From: Nocardioides malaquae | GTDB taxonomy: Bacteria > Actinomycetota > Actinomycetes > Propionibacteriales > Nocardioidaceae | Length of the DNA stretch: 64,000 nucleotides | Reading direction: 5' to 3' | NCBI RefSeq assembly: GCF_015070385.1 | Contig: NZ_JADCSA010000009.1 | Span: 62,001-126,000, forward strand | Shown here: piece after piece, positions 54,707-64,000 of the stretch | Layout: each line of letters opens with the position of its first letter | How positions within the stretch are numbered: the stretch's first letter is position 1 | Position numbers and translations under genes: made by a program | Notes under the pieces: model-generated | What the model saw: only the letters and a program-made list of their open reading frames with translations | What the model was told of the DNA's origin: nothing | The model's database searches: none

Positions 54707-55711
54707 ATGTCTGTCGTGAGTGCCGCCAGTTCTGCCTGCAGCGACGGAGGGACGATCTGCGACTGGGTGATGCGGGCCACGGGGAGCCGTCGCGTGGCTG
54801 ACGCCGCGGACCTCGTCTTCGGAGCGCCCCTCACCATCACGCTGATCGTCGCGCTGACCCTGGTCGCGCGTTGGGCGATGCACCGCGTGGTGGACCGGGT
54901 GGTCCGCCAGGCCGAGACCCCCATGGGAATGCCGCAACGGCTGGCCCGCACCGGGTCCGTGGGTCGCAGCACGGAGAGCAGTACCGGTGACCTCGTCGCG
55001 ACCACCCGGCGCGTGCAGCGGGCCAAGACGATCGGCAGCCTGCTGAAGTCGATGATCAGCGGCGTGCTGGTGGCCGTGGCCCTGACCATGGTGCTCAGCG
55101 AGCTGGGCGTCAACATCGCCCCGATCCTGGCCAGCGCCGGGATCGTCGGCATCGCGCTGGGCTTCGGCGCGCAGGCGCTGGTCAAGGACTTCCTCTCCGG
55201 CATCTTCATGATCTTCGAGGACCAGTACGGGGTGGGCGACGTCGTCGACCTCGGTGAGGCGTCAGGCACCGTGGAGGCCGTCACGCTGCGGGTGACCCGG
55301 CTGCGCGACATCAACGGGACCGTCTGGTACGTCCGCAACGGCGAGATCCTGCGGGTGGGCAACATGAGCCAGAACTGGGCCCGGGCGGTGCTCGACGTGA
55401 CCGTCTCCTACGAGGCCGACCTGGTCGAGGTCCGCCGCGTGCTCGCCGAGGTGGCGACCGACCTGTGGCATGACGAGGAGTTCCGGGGCCGCGTGGTCGA
55501 GGAGCCCGAGGTGCCGGGCGTCGAGTCGATGACCGCGGAGGGTGTCGTCGTCCGGGTGACCGTCAAGACCGCACCGATGGAGCAGTGGGGCGTGGCCCGC
55601 ACGCTGCGCGAGCGGATCAAGGCGCGATTCGACCACGAGGGCATCCGGATCCCGCACACCCGCTACGTGGAGGTCGTGGCCGACGAGGCCTCCGGCACAA
55701 TGGCGCCATGA
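54707..55711 (+). CDS. MscS-family mechanosensitive channel
   Basis: A 334-residue channel with an N-terminal helix (about 40-60), further helices near 110-160 and the pore-helix and beta domain of the MscS core: GIVGIALGFGAQALVKDFLSG and VGDVVDLGEASGTVEAVTLRVTRLRD. It releases solutes on hypo-osmotic shock. Its stop overlaps the next gene by four bases (ATGA), so it is co-transcribed with the globin. Confidence 0.9.
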   Translation: MSVVSAASSACSDGGTICDWVMRATGSRRVADAADLVFGAPLTITLIVALTLVARWAMHRVVDRVVRQAETPMGMPQRLARTGSVGRSTESSTGDLVATTRRVQRAKTIGSLLKSMISGVLVAVALTMVLSELGVNIAPILASAGIVGIALGFGAQALVKDFLSGIFMIFEDQYGVGDVVDLGEASGTVEAVTLRVTRLRDINGTVWYVRNGEILRVGNMSQNWARAVLDVTVSYEADLVEVRRVLAEVATDLWHDEEFRGRVVEEPEVPGVESMTAEGVVVRVTVKTAPMEQWGVARTLRERIKARFDHEGIRIPHTRYVEVVADEASGTMAP

Positions 55712-56082
55712 GCACCTTCTACGACGAGATCGGCGGGATGGAGACGATCCGCACGATCGTCGACACGTTCTACGAAGGCGTCGCGACCGACCCGGTGCTC
55801 CGTCCGATGTACGAGGAGGAGGACCTCGCGGCCGCGGCCGACCGTTTCCGCCTCTTCCTCGCGCAGTACTGGGGCGGTCCGTCGACCTACGGCGAGGAGC
55901 GCGGTCACCCGCGGTTGCGGATGCGCCACGCCCCCTTCGCGGTCAACTCCGACGCCGCCACCCGTTGGCTGCACCACTTCCGGGCCGGGCTGGACGCCGC
56001 CGACCTGACGCCCGAGCAGGACGAGCAGTTCTGGGCGTACGTCACCCACGCCGCGCAGTTCCTGCGCAACACCCCGGACTGA
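55708..56082 (+). CDS. glbO: truncated hemoglobin GlbO (group II)
   Basis: The 124-residue globin binds heme and probably oxygen or redox partners. The proximal His74 lies in RMRHAPFAV, the signature of group II (trHbO), and FYEGVATDPVLRPMY is the usual N-terminal segment. Start ATG 55708 overlaps the channel gene. The link to a thioesterase and ettA nearby matches mycobacteria. Confidence 0.95.
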   Translation: MSTFYDEIGGMETIRTIVDTFYEGVATDPVLRPMYEEEDLAAAADRFRLFLAQYWGGPSTYGEERGHPRLRMRHAPFAVNSDAATRWLHHFRAGLDAADLTPEQDEQFWAYVTHAAQFLRNTPD

Positions 56083-56096
56083 CCCGGAGCCCGGGC

Positions 56097-56978
56097 TCAG
56101 GCCTCGAGGGCCTCGAACTCCCGCAGGCGGTCCATCAGGGCGGCCGGGGGCTCCGCGCTGCGCTGGGTGTGCGGGTCGAAGAAGACCATGACCACCTTGG
56201 CGCGGCTGAGCAGGGTGTCGCCGTCGCAGATCTCCGACTCCACGGTGACCGAGCGACGGCCCACGTGGGAGACCCAACTCCACACGTCGTAGGGCTTGGC
56301 GCGGAACCGGATCGGCCGCACGTAGTCGACCTGCTTGCGGGCGATCACGATCCCCACCCCGGCGTTGTCCTCGCCGGCGCTGATCCGGTCCATGACGGGG
56401 ATCCGGGCCTCCTGGAAGTACTCGAAGTACTTGACGTTGTTGACGTGGCCGTAGACGTCGACGTCACTGAAACGCACGTGCAGGGTGTAGTGGCCGTCGG
56501 CGAGGTGACGAGGCGTGCCGCGCTCCAGGACCGCGGTCGGGGCCTCCTCCAGGAACTGCGCCAACGCCTCCTTCTCGTCCTCGCGCAGACGCCGCGGGCG
56601 CTCCTCGGCGAAGACGAACGGGGTCAGCACCGTGCTGGCGCGGGCGTGGACGACCCGGTCGCCGCTCTCGGTCTCGTCGAAGATCTCGTAGGCCATCGTC
56701 ACCGAGGCGGCGCGGATCTCGGTCACCCAGACCTCGATCTTCACCGGCACGGTGCGCGGCGCGATGGGCGCCAGGTAGGCGATGTCGTGGCTGACGACCA
56801 CCAGGCCCTCCGTAGGGCTGCCCGCAAGGTCGTGGGCGCGCGCGTCGGGGGCATGGGTCCGCAGCATGTCGACCCTGGCCTCCTGCAGGTAGTCGACGTA
56901 GGTCACGTTGTTGACGTGGTTGAGCATGTCGAGATCGGCCCAGCGCACCGGGCACTCGTAGACGTGGCGCACCGGCAC
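56097..56978 (-). CDS. acyl-CoA thioesterase with two hotdog domains
   Basis: The 293-residue protein contains two hotdog domains, one starting VRWADLDMLNHVNNVTYVDYLQEAR, and the second VRFSDVDVYGHVNNVKYFEYFQEAR, a clear internal duplication. It should hydrolyse acyl-CoA. A short GC palindrome (GAGCCCGGGCTC, 56087-56098) overlaps its stop, between convergent genes. Start is GTG 56978. Confidence 0.9.
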   Translation of the reverse strand: MPVRHVYECPVRWADLDMLNHVNNVTYVDYLQEARVDMLRTHAPDARAHDLAGSPTEGLVVVSHDIAYLAPIAPRTVPVKIEVWVTEIRAASVTMAYEIFDETESGDRVVHARASTVLTPFVFAEERPRRLREDEKEALAQFLEEAPTAVLERGTPRHLADGHYTLHVRFSDVDVYGHVNNVKYFEYFQEARIPVMDRISAGEDNAGVGIVIARKQVDYVRPIRFRAKPYDVWSWVSHVGRRSVTVESEICDGDTLLSRAKVVMVFFDPHTQRSAEPPAALMDRLREFEALEA

Positions 56979-57050
56979 ATGATCTCATCCTCAACTTTCC
57001 TCCGTCGTGCCGCGCCCGGCTCCCGTCGGGCTGGCGCTAGGGTCGCCCCC

Positions 57051-57548
57051 ATGAGCGAACAGACGCAGACCCGGTGGCTCTCCGAGCCCCAGCAACGGGC
57101 CTGGCGGGCACTGCTGCTCGGCCACACGCTGCTGCAGGACCGGCTTGACGACGACCTTCGCCATGCGTACGACATCTCGATGACCGAGTACGAGATCCTG
57201 GTACGCCTCTCCGAGCGCGAGGGGCGCCAGATGCGGATGGCGCAGCTGGCCGACTCCCTGGCCCACAGCCGCAGCCGGGTCACCCACACGGTCAACCGCA
57301 TGGAGAAGGCCGGCTACGTCAGCCGCAGCGCCTCCCCCGACGACGGCCGCGGGGTCGTCGCGACGCTGACCGACAAGGGCATGGCCCTGCTCGAGGACGC
57401 AGCCCACGTGCACGTGCGCGGGGTGCGGGCCAACCTCGTCGACCTGGTCAGCGAGGAGGACTTCGCCGCGGTCGGACGGGTCTTCGACACGGTCGCCGAC
57501 CACCTCATCGGTGCGCGTCCCGAGATGGAGTTCCGCCGCTCCCGCTGA
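57051..57548 (+). CDS. MarR-family transcriptional regulator
   Basis: The 165-residue winged-helix protein has the MarR layout: ISMTEYEILVRLSE, QLADSLAHSRSRVTHTVNRMEKAGYVSR (recognition helix and wing), DDGRGVVATLTDKG. ATG 57051 was chosen; the longer open frame before it is shadow of the thioesterase gene. It is divergent from the thioesterase gene, which may be its target. Confidence 0.92.
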   Translation: MSEQTQTRWLSEPQQRAWRALLLGHTLLQDRLDDDLRHAYDISMTEYEILVRLSEREGRQMRMAQLADSLAHSRSRVTHTVNRMEKAGYVSRSASPDDGRGVVATLTDKGMALLEDAAHVHVRGVRANLVDLVSEEDFAAVGRVFDTVADHLIGARPEMEFRRSR

Positions 57549-57556
57549 GACGCAGA

Positions 57557-57589
57557 CTCCCGGCCACCGCGTGAGGCGGTGACCGGGAG
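57557..57589. terminator. terminator between marR and ettA
   Basis: CTCCCGGCCACCGC pairs with GCGGTGACCGGGAG with one mismatch around GTGAG. It lies between convergent genes and can act in both directions. Confidence 0.75.
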
Positions 57590-57608
57590 CGAGTGCGTGC
57601 GGGGCGGT

Positions 57609-59291
<1,683 letters not shown>

Positions 59292-59366
59292 GCGCCCGAG
59301 CCTAGCGGGGCGCGCGCGGAGCCCGCTCATCGCGGACGCCGGCGAGGGGCGCAGTACGCTCGACGC

Positions 59367-60122
59367 GTGACCACGGTCCACCCCCGCTCGCGGCCGCGAC
59401 GCCGCAGCCCCGGCTGGGTGCCCAACCAGCACGGCGCCTGGGCGATGCTCGCCGCCCCTCTCTTCGTGGGCACGGTGGCGTCGGGCCCGACGTGGGTGCA
59501 CCTGCCCCTGGCCGCGTTCTGGTTCACCGGCTACTTCGCCTTCTTCGCCACCGGTCTGTGGCTCAAGGCGAGGCGTCGCGACCGCTGGTTCCCGCCGGTA
59601 CGCGTCTACGTGCCCGCGGCCCTGGCGCTCGGGTTGGTGGTCCTCGCGGTCCAACCCGAGCTGGTGAGGTGGGCCCCGGCCTTCGTCCTGCCGCTGGGAG
59701 TCGGCCTGGTGGCCGCGGCGCAACGGCACGAGCGCGACCTGGTGGCGGGCCTGACCACGGTGACCGCCTCCGGGCTGATCGCCGTGGTCGCCTACGACGC
59801 AGGCACCGGCCCCGGCGGCTCCTTGGACCGGGGCTGGCTCCTGGCGGCGATCCAGTTCGCCTACTTCGCCGGGACCGTCTTCTACGTCAAGAGCGCGATC
59901 CGGGAGCGCGGCAACCCCGGTTTCCTCCGCCTGAGCGTGGGCGTCCACCTCGCCACCACCCTGGCCATGGGAGCGGTCTCGCCGTGGCTGGTGGGGGTCT
60001 TCGCCCTCCTCACCCTGCGCGCGGCCGTGCTGCCCGGGCGCGGTCTCACCCCCGGGCGCATCGGCGTGATCGAGGTCGTGGCCACCGTGGTGGTCTCGAC
60101 GGTCTCACTGCTGGTCGTCTGA
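59367..60122 (+). CDS. YwiC-like membrane protein
   Basis: The 251-residue protein has the N-terminal signature VPNQHGAWAMLAAP and about six helices, matching the YwiC-like family of unknown function. GTG 59367 was chosen. It is divergent from ettA with 75 bases between. Transport or enzyme activity is not known. Confidence 0.85.
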   Translation: MTTVHPRSRPRRRSPGWVPNQHGAWAMLAAPLFVGTVASGPTWVHLPLAAFWFTGYFAFFATGLWLKARRRDRWFPPVRVYVPAALALGLVVLAVQPELVRWAPAFVLPLGVGLVAAAQRHERDLVAGLTTVTASGLIAVVAYDAGTGPGGSLDRGWLLAAIQFAYFAGTVFYVKSAIRERGNPGFLRLSVGVHLATTLAMGAVSPWLVGVFALLTLRAAVLPGRGLTPGRIGVIEVVATVVVSTVSLLVV

Positions 60123-60168
60123 CCCGGTCGTCTCGACCGAGCTCACCGCCGCCCCGGGTGTCGCGCGC

Positions 60169-60615
60169 TCACGCCGCGCTGTCCACCGGGTCGGCGGAGG
60201 CGAGCGGCCCGGGGGTCGACTCCTCCCCCGTGGCCGCGGACACGGTGGACCCGGCCACTGCGCGGGTGAACGTGCTCGTGCCGCGGGTGAGGTCGTGACC
60301 CACGGACTGGGCCACGACGACGTGGCGGGTCACCGGGGTGCCGTCCTCCTTCTGCCAGGACTCCGCGACGAAGCGGCCTGTCACCAGCACCGGCTCGCCG
60401 CTGCGCACCGACGCGGCCAGGTGCGTCGCCAACGAGCGCCACGCCTTCACCGCGTACCAGATCGTCTCGCCGTTCTCCCAGCGGCCGTCGCGGAGTCGCC
60501 GCGGGGTCGAGCCCACCCGGAAGGTGGCGACGGGAACGCCGTCGCCCTCCCCCACGTGGGTCAGCTCGACCTGGGATCCCACCCAGCCGGTGAAGGTGAT
60601 CAGGCTGTCGTTCAT
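60169..60615 (-). CDS. single-stranded DNA-binding protein paralog (SsbB-like)
   Basis: The 148-residue protein has one OB fold (about 1-110: WVGSQVELTH, VGSTPRRL, WYAVKAWRSLA). The C-terminus ends in ADPVDSAA and lacks the acidic tip (usually DDDIPF) that recruits partners in the main SSB. It lies near ettA as in mycobacteria, where the second SSB is found. It probably has a narrower role than the replication SSB. Confidence 0.88.
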   Translation of the reverse strand: MNDSLITFTGWVGSQVELTHVGEGDGVPVATFRVGSTPRRLRDGRWENGETIWYAVKAWRSLATHLAASVRSGEPVLVTGRFVAESWQKEDGTPVTRHVVVAQSVGHDLTRGTSTFTRAVAGSTVSAATGEESTPGPLASADPVDSAA

Positions 60616-60757
60616 CGCTCTCTCCTCTGCTGGACGCCACCGTGGCGTCGTCCGTCGAGGATGACCGCGAAGCGTCGACCCCGGACGTCGCTACGAGGCC
60701 GGGCTGGGGAGGGGGCCGGCACGGGTCCGGCTGGGGAGAGCCCGCGGCGCTCCCCCG

Positions 60758-60835
60758 CTGTCGAACAGGTTCAGCGCAGGGCAGTGTCGAGCAGGCTCAG
60801 CGCAGGGCAGTGTCGAGCAGGCTCAGCGCAGGGCT
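60758..60835 (-). repeat. three tandem 26-base repeats at the 3' end of the YfjP-type GTPase gene
   Basis: Three consecutive 26-base units; the two inner ones differ only in the last base, and the outermost has three changes. The unit nearest the gene contains the stop codon and last codons. Each carries GAGCAGG or GAACAGG and CAGCGCAGGG. The array looks like duplications of the gene's end. Confidence 0.85.
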
Positions 60836-62478
60836 GCGTCGATGCCGGCGCGCGTGGACGCGTAAGCGGCCAGCTCGGCGCGCACCGGCTCCACCACGAG
60901 CTCCTCGGAGACCTCGTGGATGGCGGAGCGGAGCCGTGAGTCGGCCACGCGGGCTCGCCGCCGCGCCGTGAGGCTGACCAGGAGGCGGCCCGCCAGGGCG
61001 AGCAGCAGGCCGAGGCCCACGCCCCCGGCGAGCAGCAGGAGCGGCAGCGGCCAGCCGAGCACCTCGGGCGTCGGGACGTCACCGAGACCCGCGGAGGTCC
61101 CGAGGGTGAGCAGCAGCAGCCACAGGGCCCCCACGACCGCCGCGGTGATGAGGATCCACTGGAGCACCCGGACGGCCTGCGCCCAGGCAGGCACCCGGTC
61201 GGCGCCGAGGTCGGTGGTGGCCAGCGCCCGGTCGAGGCGGTCGTTGACGTCGGGCAGGCGACGCACGGAGGCCTCACGCACCGAGTGCGCCCAGTTCTGC
61301 TTCAGCCCCACGGTCGCGTCGTCGACCAGTCCGCGCACCGCGCTGTCGACGCGGGCGCGCTGCACCTGGGTGGCGGCCGGCACGGACGTGCGAGCCGCAC
61401 CCGTCAGCGCCTTGGCGTCGGCACCCAGGTCAAGGTGGAGGCGCTTGAGGGGGTCGGGCTTCAGCCGCGAGACCCACGAGGTCACCGGCCACCCGGTGGC
61501 CCGGTTGGCCCGCAACCGCGTGGAGTCCTCCACCGCCTTGACGACGGTCGGCACGCCGGCGGCGTCGGCGAAGGCCTCCTCCAGCGCCTCGACACGCGCT
61601 CGAGGCAGCTCGGGGACGGGCCCCGTGCCGGTGTAGCCCTGCAACGTCGTCGCCGCCGCACGCAGGTCGGCCTCGAGCCGCTGGCGGGCGACCTTCTTGC
61701 TCTTCACCTTGCGGGCGACCTCGGCGCGCAGCTCTGCGATGCCCCACCCCTGGGCCGCGCTCACCGGGATCACCGGGACGCCGTTGAGTCCGTCGGCGGC
61801 AAGCAGGCGACGCACGTCGTCGACCATCGCGTCTCGACGCTCGGCGGGCACCCGGTCGATCTGGTTGAGCACCACCAGCATCACGTCCTGGTGGCCGGCG
61901 AGGCGGGAGAGGTAGCGGTCGTGGATCGCGGCGTCGGCGTACTTCTGCGGGTCGAGCACCCAGATCATCAGGTCGGCCAGCTGCACCAGGCGGTCGACCT
62001 CGAGGTGGTGGCTCACCTCGGTCGAGTCGTGGTCGGGCAGGTCGAGCAGGATCACACCGTCGAGCTCGTCCTTCTCCCGGCCCACGCTCAGCATGGAGTC
62101 GCGGGTGACCTGGTGGCGCGGCGGGATGCCCAGCCACTCCAGCAGCTCGGGGGCGCCCTCATCGCCCCAGATGCAGGCCGTCGCCCACGACGTCGTGGGC
62201 CGGCGTACGCCGACCGCACTCAGCTCCAGGCCCGTCAGCGCGTTGAAGGTGCTGGACTTGCCCGAGCCCGTCGCACCCGCCAGCGCCACCACGGTGTGGT
62301 CGGCGGAGATGCGCAACCGGGCCGCGGTGCGCTCCACGAGTGCGGACGTCTGGTCGAGCACGGAGTCGTCGATGCGCCCCCGCGCAGAGGTCACCGCCTG
62401 CTCGAGCCCGTCGAGACGAGCGCCGATGTCGGAACCACGGGTCACCAGTTTCCTGGCGCCCTCGAGAAGAGACGTCAT
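60823..62478 (-). CDS. YfjP/dynamin-like GTPase with C-terminal membrane helices
   Basis: The 551-residue protein has a GTPase domain with GATGSGKSS (68-76), DLPDHDS (G3-like) and NQIDR (G4), a helical middle, and two hydrophobic segments (about 435-500). This matches bacterial dynamin-like or YfjP GTPases that remodel or tether membranes. It is downstream of a second GTPase of the same kind. The DynA/DynB pair of Streptomyces is a possible model. No partner for cell division is near in this window. Confidence 0.8.
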   Translation of the reverse strand: MTSLLEGARKLVTRGSDIGARLDGLEQAVTSARGRIDDSVLDQTSALVERTAARLRISADHTVVALAGATGSGKSSTFNALTGLELSAVGVRRPTTSWATACIWGDEGAPELLEWLGIPPRHQVTRDSMLSVGREKDELDGVILLDLPDHDSTEVSHHLEVDRLVQLADLMIWVLDPQKYADAAIHDRYLSRLAGHQDVMLVVLNQIDRVPAERRDAMVDDVRRLLAADGLNGVPVIPVSAAQGWGIAELRAEVARKVKSKKVARQRLEADLRAAATTLQGYTGTGPVPELPRARVEALEEAFADAAGVPTVVKAVEDSTRLRANRATGWPVTSWVSRLKPDPLKRLHLDLGADAKALTGAARTSVPAATQVQRARVDSAVRGLVDDATVGLKQNWAHSVREASVRRLPDVNDRLDRALATTDLGADRVPAWAQAVRVLQWILITAAVVGALWLLLLTLGTSAGLGDVPTPEVLGWPLPLLLLAGGVGLGLLLALAGRLLVSLTARRRARVADSRLRSAIHEVSEELVVEPVRAELAAYASTRAGIDAALR

Positions 62479-62568
62479 CGCTTCCTCTGCCGAAGGGGGG
62501 ATGGAGTGCGTCTACCCAGAATAGTGGGCGCCACACCCGTGGACTCCAGTCGGTGTGCTGCCGCTGCC

Positions 62569-64000
62569 TCAGCGCGACTGCGCGAAACGCAGGTCGTCGA
62601 CCCGGCGGGCCGCCTGACGCAGGTTCTCCGAGACGTCGGCGCTGCCACCCACGACCTCCAGCAGGTCGGTGTAGCGGCGTCGCTCCACGTCGAGCAGCTC
62701 GCGCACCCGGCGCTCGAGATCCTGCCGGGCCCGCGTGGCCATGGTGCGCACCGCCTGGTCACCGAAGACTGCCTCGAGCAGCTTCTGGCCCAGGACCGCA
62801 CCGCCGCCGGCGATGCCGGCCTCGGTGCCGGTGACGCCGCCGGTGTGGGCGAAGACGACCACCATGAGCGCGACCGAGAGACCGTTGACGCCGTAGGCCA
62901 GGAAACGGGCGGTCGAGCGCTTGTCAGCACCCTCCGTGCGCACCATCTCCAGCACCTCGGACTGCCAGTCACGCACGGCACGCTCCGCGCGGCGCCGGAA
63001 GTCGCGTGAGGCACGGGAGAGGTCCTCCCCCGCCTCGTCCAGCAGCACCCGGCCCGACGCCAACGACGACCACGAGGCGGCCGCGGCCTCGGCAGCGGCC
63101 TCGGCGTGCTCCGCCAGCAACGTCTCCAGCCCCGACTCCACCGCGACCGTGATGCGCTCGGCCTGCTGGGGCTTGCCCTTCACGGCGTTGACCACGCGGT
63201 CGCGCAGCCACCCGACCCGGTTCTCCAGCGACTTGAGGAGCTCTCCGGTGCCGACGAACTCCTGCCAGCGGGCGAGCACCTCCCCCCGCAGCATCGTGCC
63301 GTCGGCGGTGGCCTCCACCACTTTCTCCAGCGCCGCCGCGTAGGCGTCCTCGGAGCCACGCAGCAGCCGCTCGTGGGTCTCGGCCTGCTCGGCGGCCGCG
63401 TCGGCGACCTGGTGGGTGCGGCGGGCGACGGTGCGGATCGCGCCCTCCAACGTCTGTCGCACGACCCCCGCCCGCGCCTCGGCGTCGGCCGCCAACGACT
63501 CCAGCCACTCACGGATCTCGGCCACCGCGTCGGGTGGCAGCAGACCGGTCGGCGGCAGCGTCCGCTCGGGCACCGTGAAGAGCGGCGAGTCCTTCAGCCC
63601 GCGTGCGGCGAGCATCCGGGCCAGGTGGGTGGCCACTGTCTCCAGGGCCTCGTCGGGAGTGCGGTCGAGCACGATGGCCACGGCTGCGGAGCGGTCCGCT
63701 GCCTCGCGCAGGAAGTCCCACGGCACCTGGTCGGCGTAACGAGCGGCGGAGGTCACGAAGAGCCACAGGTCGGCGGCCGCCAGCAGCTGGGCCGCCAGGG
63801 TGCGGTTGCGCTCCTCGACGGAGTCGATGTCGGGGGCGTCCAGCACCGCGAGCCCCTGCGGCACGGCCTCGGAGGGCACCAGCTGCAGGGCCTCGGGGTC
63901 GTGGGTCGGCGTGGAGACGCGCTCGAGGTCGGGCAACAACCTGTCCTGGCCGAACCAGTGACCGTCCTCGGGGTGGTGCACCAGCACCGGGGAGCGGGTG
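62569..64000 (-). CDS. dynamin-family GTPase, N-terminus outside window
   Basis: The frame runs through the window edge, so the P-loop is not in view. The seen part (about 475 residues) starts in the middle of the GTPase domain (LDAPDIDS, then IVLDRTPDE), followed by a long helical region and two hydrophobic segments near the end (FLAYGVNGLSVALMVVVFAHTGG, and GIAGGGAVLGQKLL). It lies 90 bases upstream of the YfjP-type gene, and the two probably form an operon. Confidence 0.8.
   Translation of the reverse strand, partial: TRSPVLVHHPEDGHWFGQDRLLPDLERVSTPTHDPEALQLVPSEAVPQGLAVLDAPDIDSVEERNRTLAAQLLAAADLWLFVTSAARYADQVPWDFLREAADRSAAVAIVLDRTPDEALETVATHLARMLAARGLKDSPLFTVPERTLPPTGLLPPDAVAEIREWLESLAADAEARAGVVRQTLEGAIRTVARRTHQVADAAAEQAETHERLLRGSEDAYAAALEKVVEATADGTMLRGEVLARWQEFVGTGELLKSLENRVGWLRDRVVNAVKGKPQQAERITVAVESGLETLLAEHAEAAAEAAAASWSSLASGRVLLDEAGEDLSRASRDFRRRAERAVRDWQSEVLEMVRTEGADKRSTARFLAYGVNGLSVALMVVVFAHTGGVTGTEAGIAGGGAVLGQKLLEAVFGDQAVRTMATRARQDLERRVRELLDVERRRYTDLLEVVGGSADVSENLRQAARRVDDLRFAQSR

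Noticed and set aside
55965-57050. In-frame extension upstream of marR
   Set aside because: It runs through the thioesterase gene on the other strand; the MarR family starts at 57051.
60125-60139. Small hairpin CGGTCG-TCT-CGACCG after the YwiC-like gene
   Set aside because: The stem is only six bases and has no supporting tract, so it was not called a terminator.

Overview
The window is 64 kb of high-GC (about 70 %) chromosomal DNA from an actinobacterium. GTG starts are common, genes often overlap by ATGA or GTGA, and there is a DsbA-like protein of the mycothiol-dependent nitroreductase family, a ClpP1/ClpP2 pair, a GlbO globin and a DUF222-HNH protein. The content fits Nocardioidaceae (Nocardioides-like). 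That placement is an inference from gene content and style, not from a marker search. From memory, the gene order follows the actinobacterial backbone known from Mycobacterium tuberculosis (proB-obg-rpmA-rplU, rne, ndk, folC-valS, clpX-clpP2-clpP1-tig, nei-rpiB-dsbA/pepN, glbO, thioesterase, ettA, ssb), with lineage-specific genes slotted between the blocks.

Layout. 1-2.4 kb: the 3' part of a P-type cation ATPase and a decayed GntP gluconate permease, lower in GC and probably foreign or relict. 2.4-9.4 kb (minus): rplU-rpmA-obgE-proB-cysteine desulfurase-mnmA-MetE-like, with four-base overlaps at three junctions. 9.4-17.3 kb: RNase E/G with very long low-complexity arms, then the two-part radical SAM system (TIGR03936 and TIGR03960 types) separated by an MFS transporter. 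17.4-25.3 kb: a membrane histidine kinase and the cell-elongation operon mreB-mreC-mreD-mrdA-rodA. 25.4-32.4 kb: a DUF2384-like protein, ndk, an HNH/DUF222 protein, a divergent PPOX/MocR pair, and folC with DUF4233. 32.6-38.5 kb: a secreted Pro/Thr-rich protein, an M48-like protein without its metal motif, valS and a Gly/His/Lys-rich anchored protein. 38.6-43.2 kb: clpX, clpP2, clpP1, tig and two tRNA genes. 43.3-51.2 kb: SpoIIE-type phosphatase, nei, rpiB, an esterase, a LURP-one-like protein, metG, a PGRP amidase and a DsbA-like protein. 51.2-64 kb: pepN, DUF5130, mscS, glbO, thioesterase, marR, ettA, YwiC-like, an ssb paralog, and two tandem dynamin/YfjP-like GTPases, the second cut by the window edge.

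The genes together cover protein quality control (Tig, ClpXP1P2, PepN), translation and tRNA maturation (ValS, MetG, MnmA with a cysteine desulfurase, EttA, L21/L27, ObgE), RNA decay (RNase E), and wall elongation. The least ordinary observations are: two tandem-repeat arrays sitting on gene 3' ends, a 21-bp perfect inverted repeat after metG, a ClgR-like operator before clpP1, a spaced 9-bp inverted repeat between the MocR regulator and its divergent PPOX gene, the split radical SAM system, the M48-like pseudoenzyme and the dynamin-like GTPase pair. No CRISPR array, phage, transposase or biosynthetic cluster was seen.
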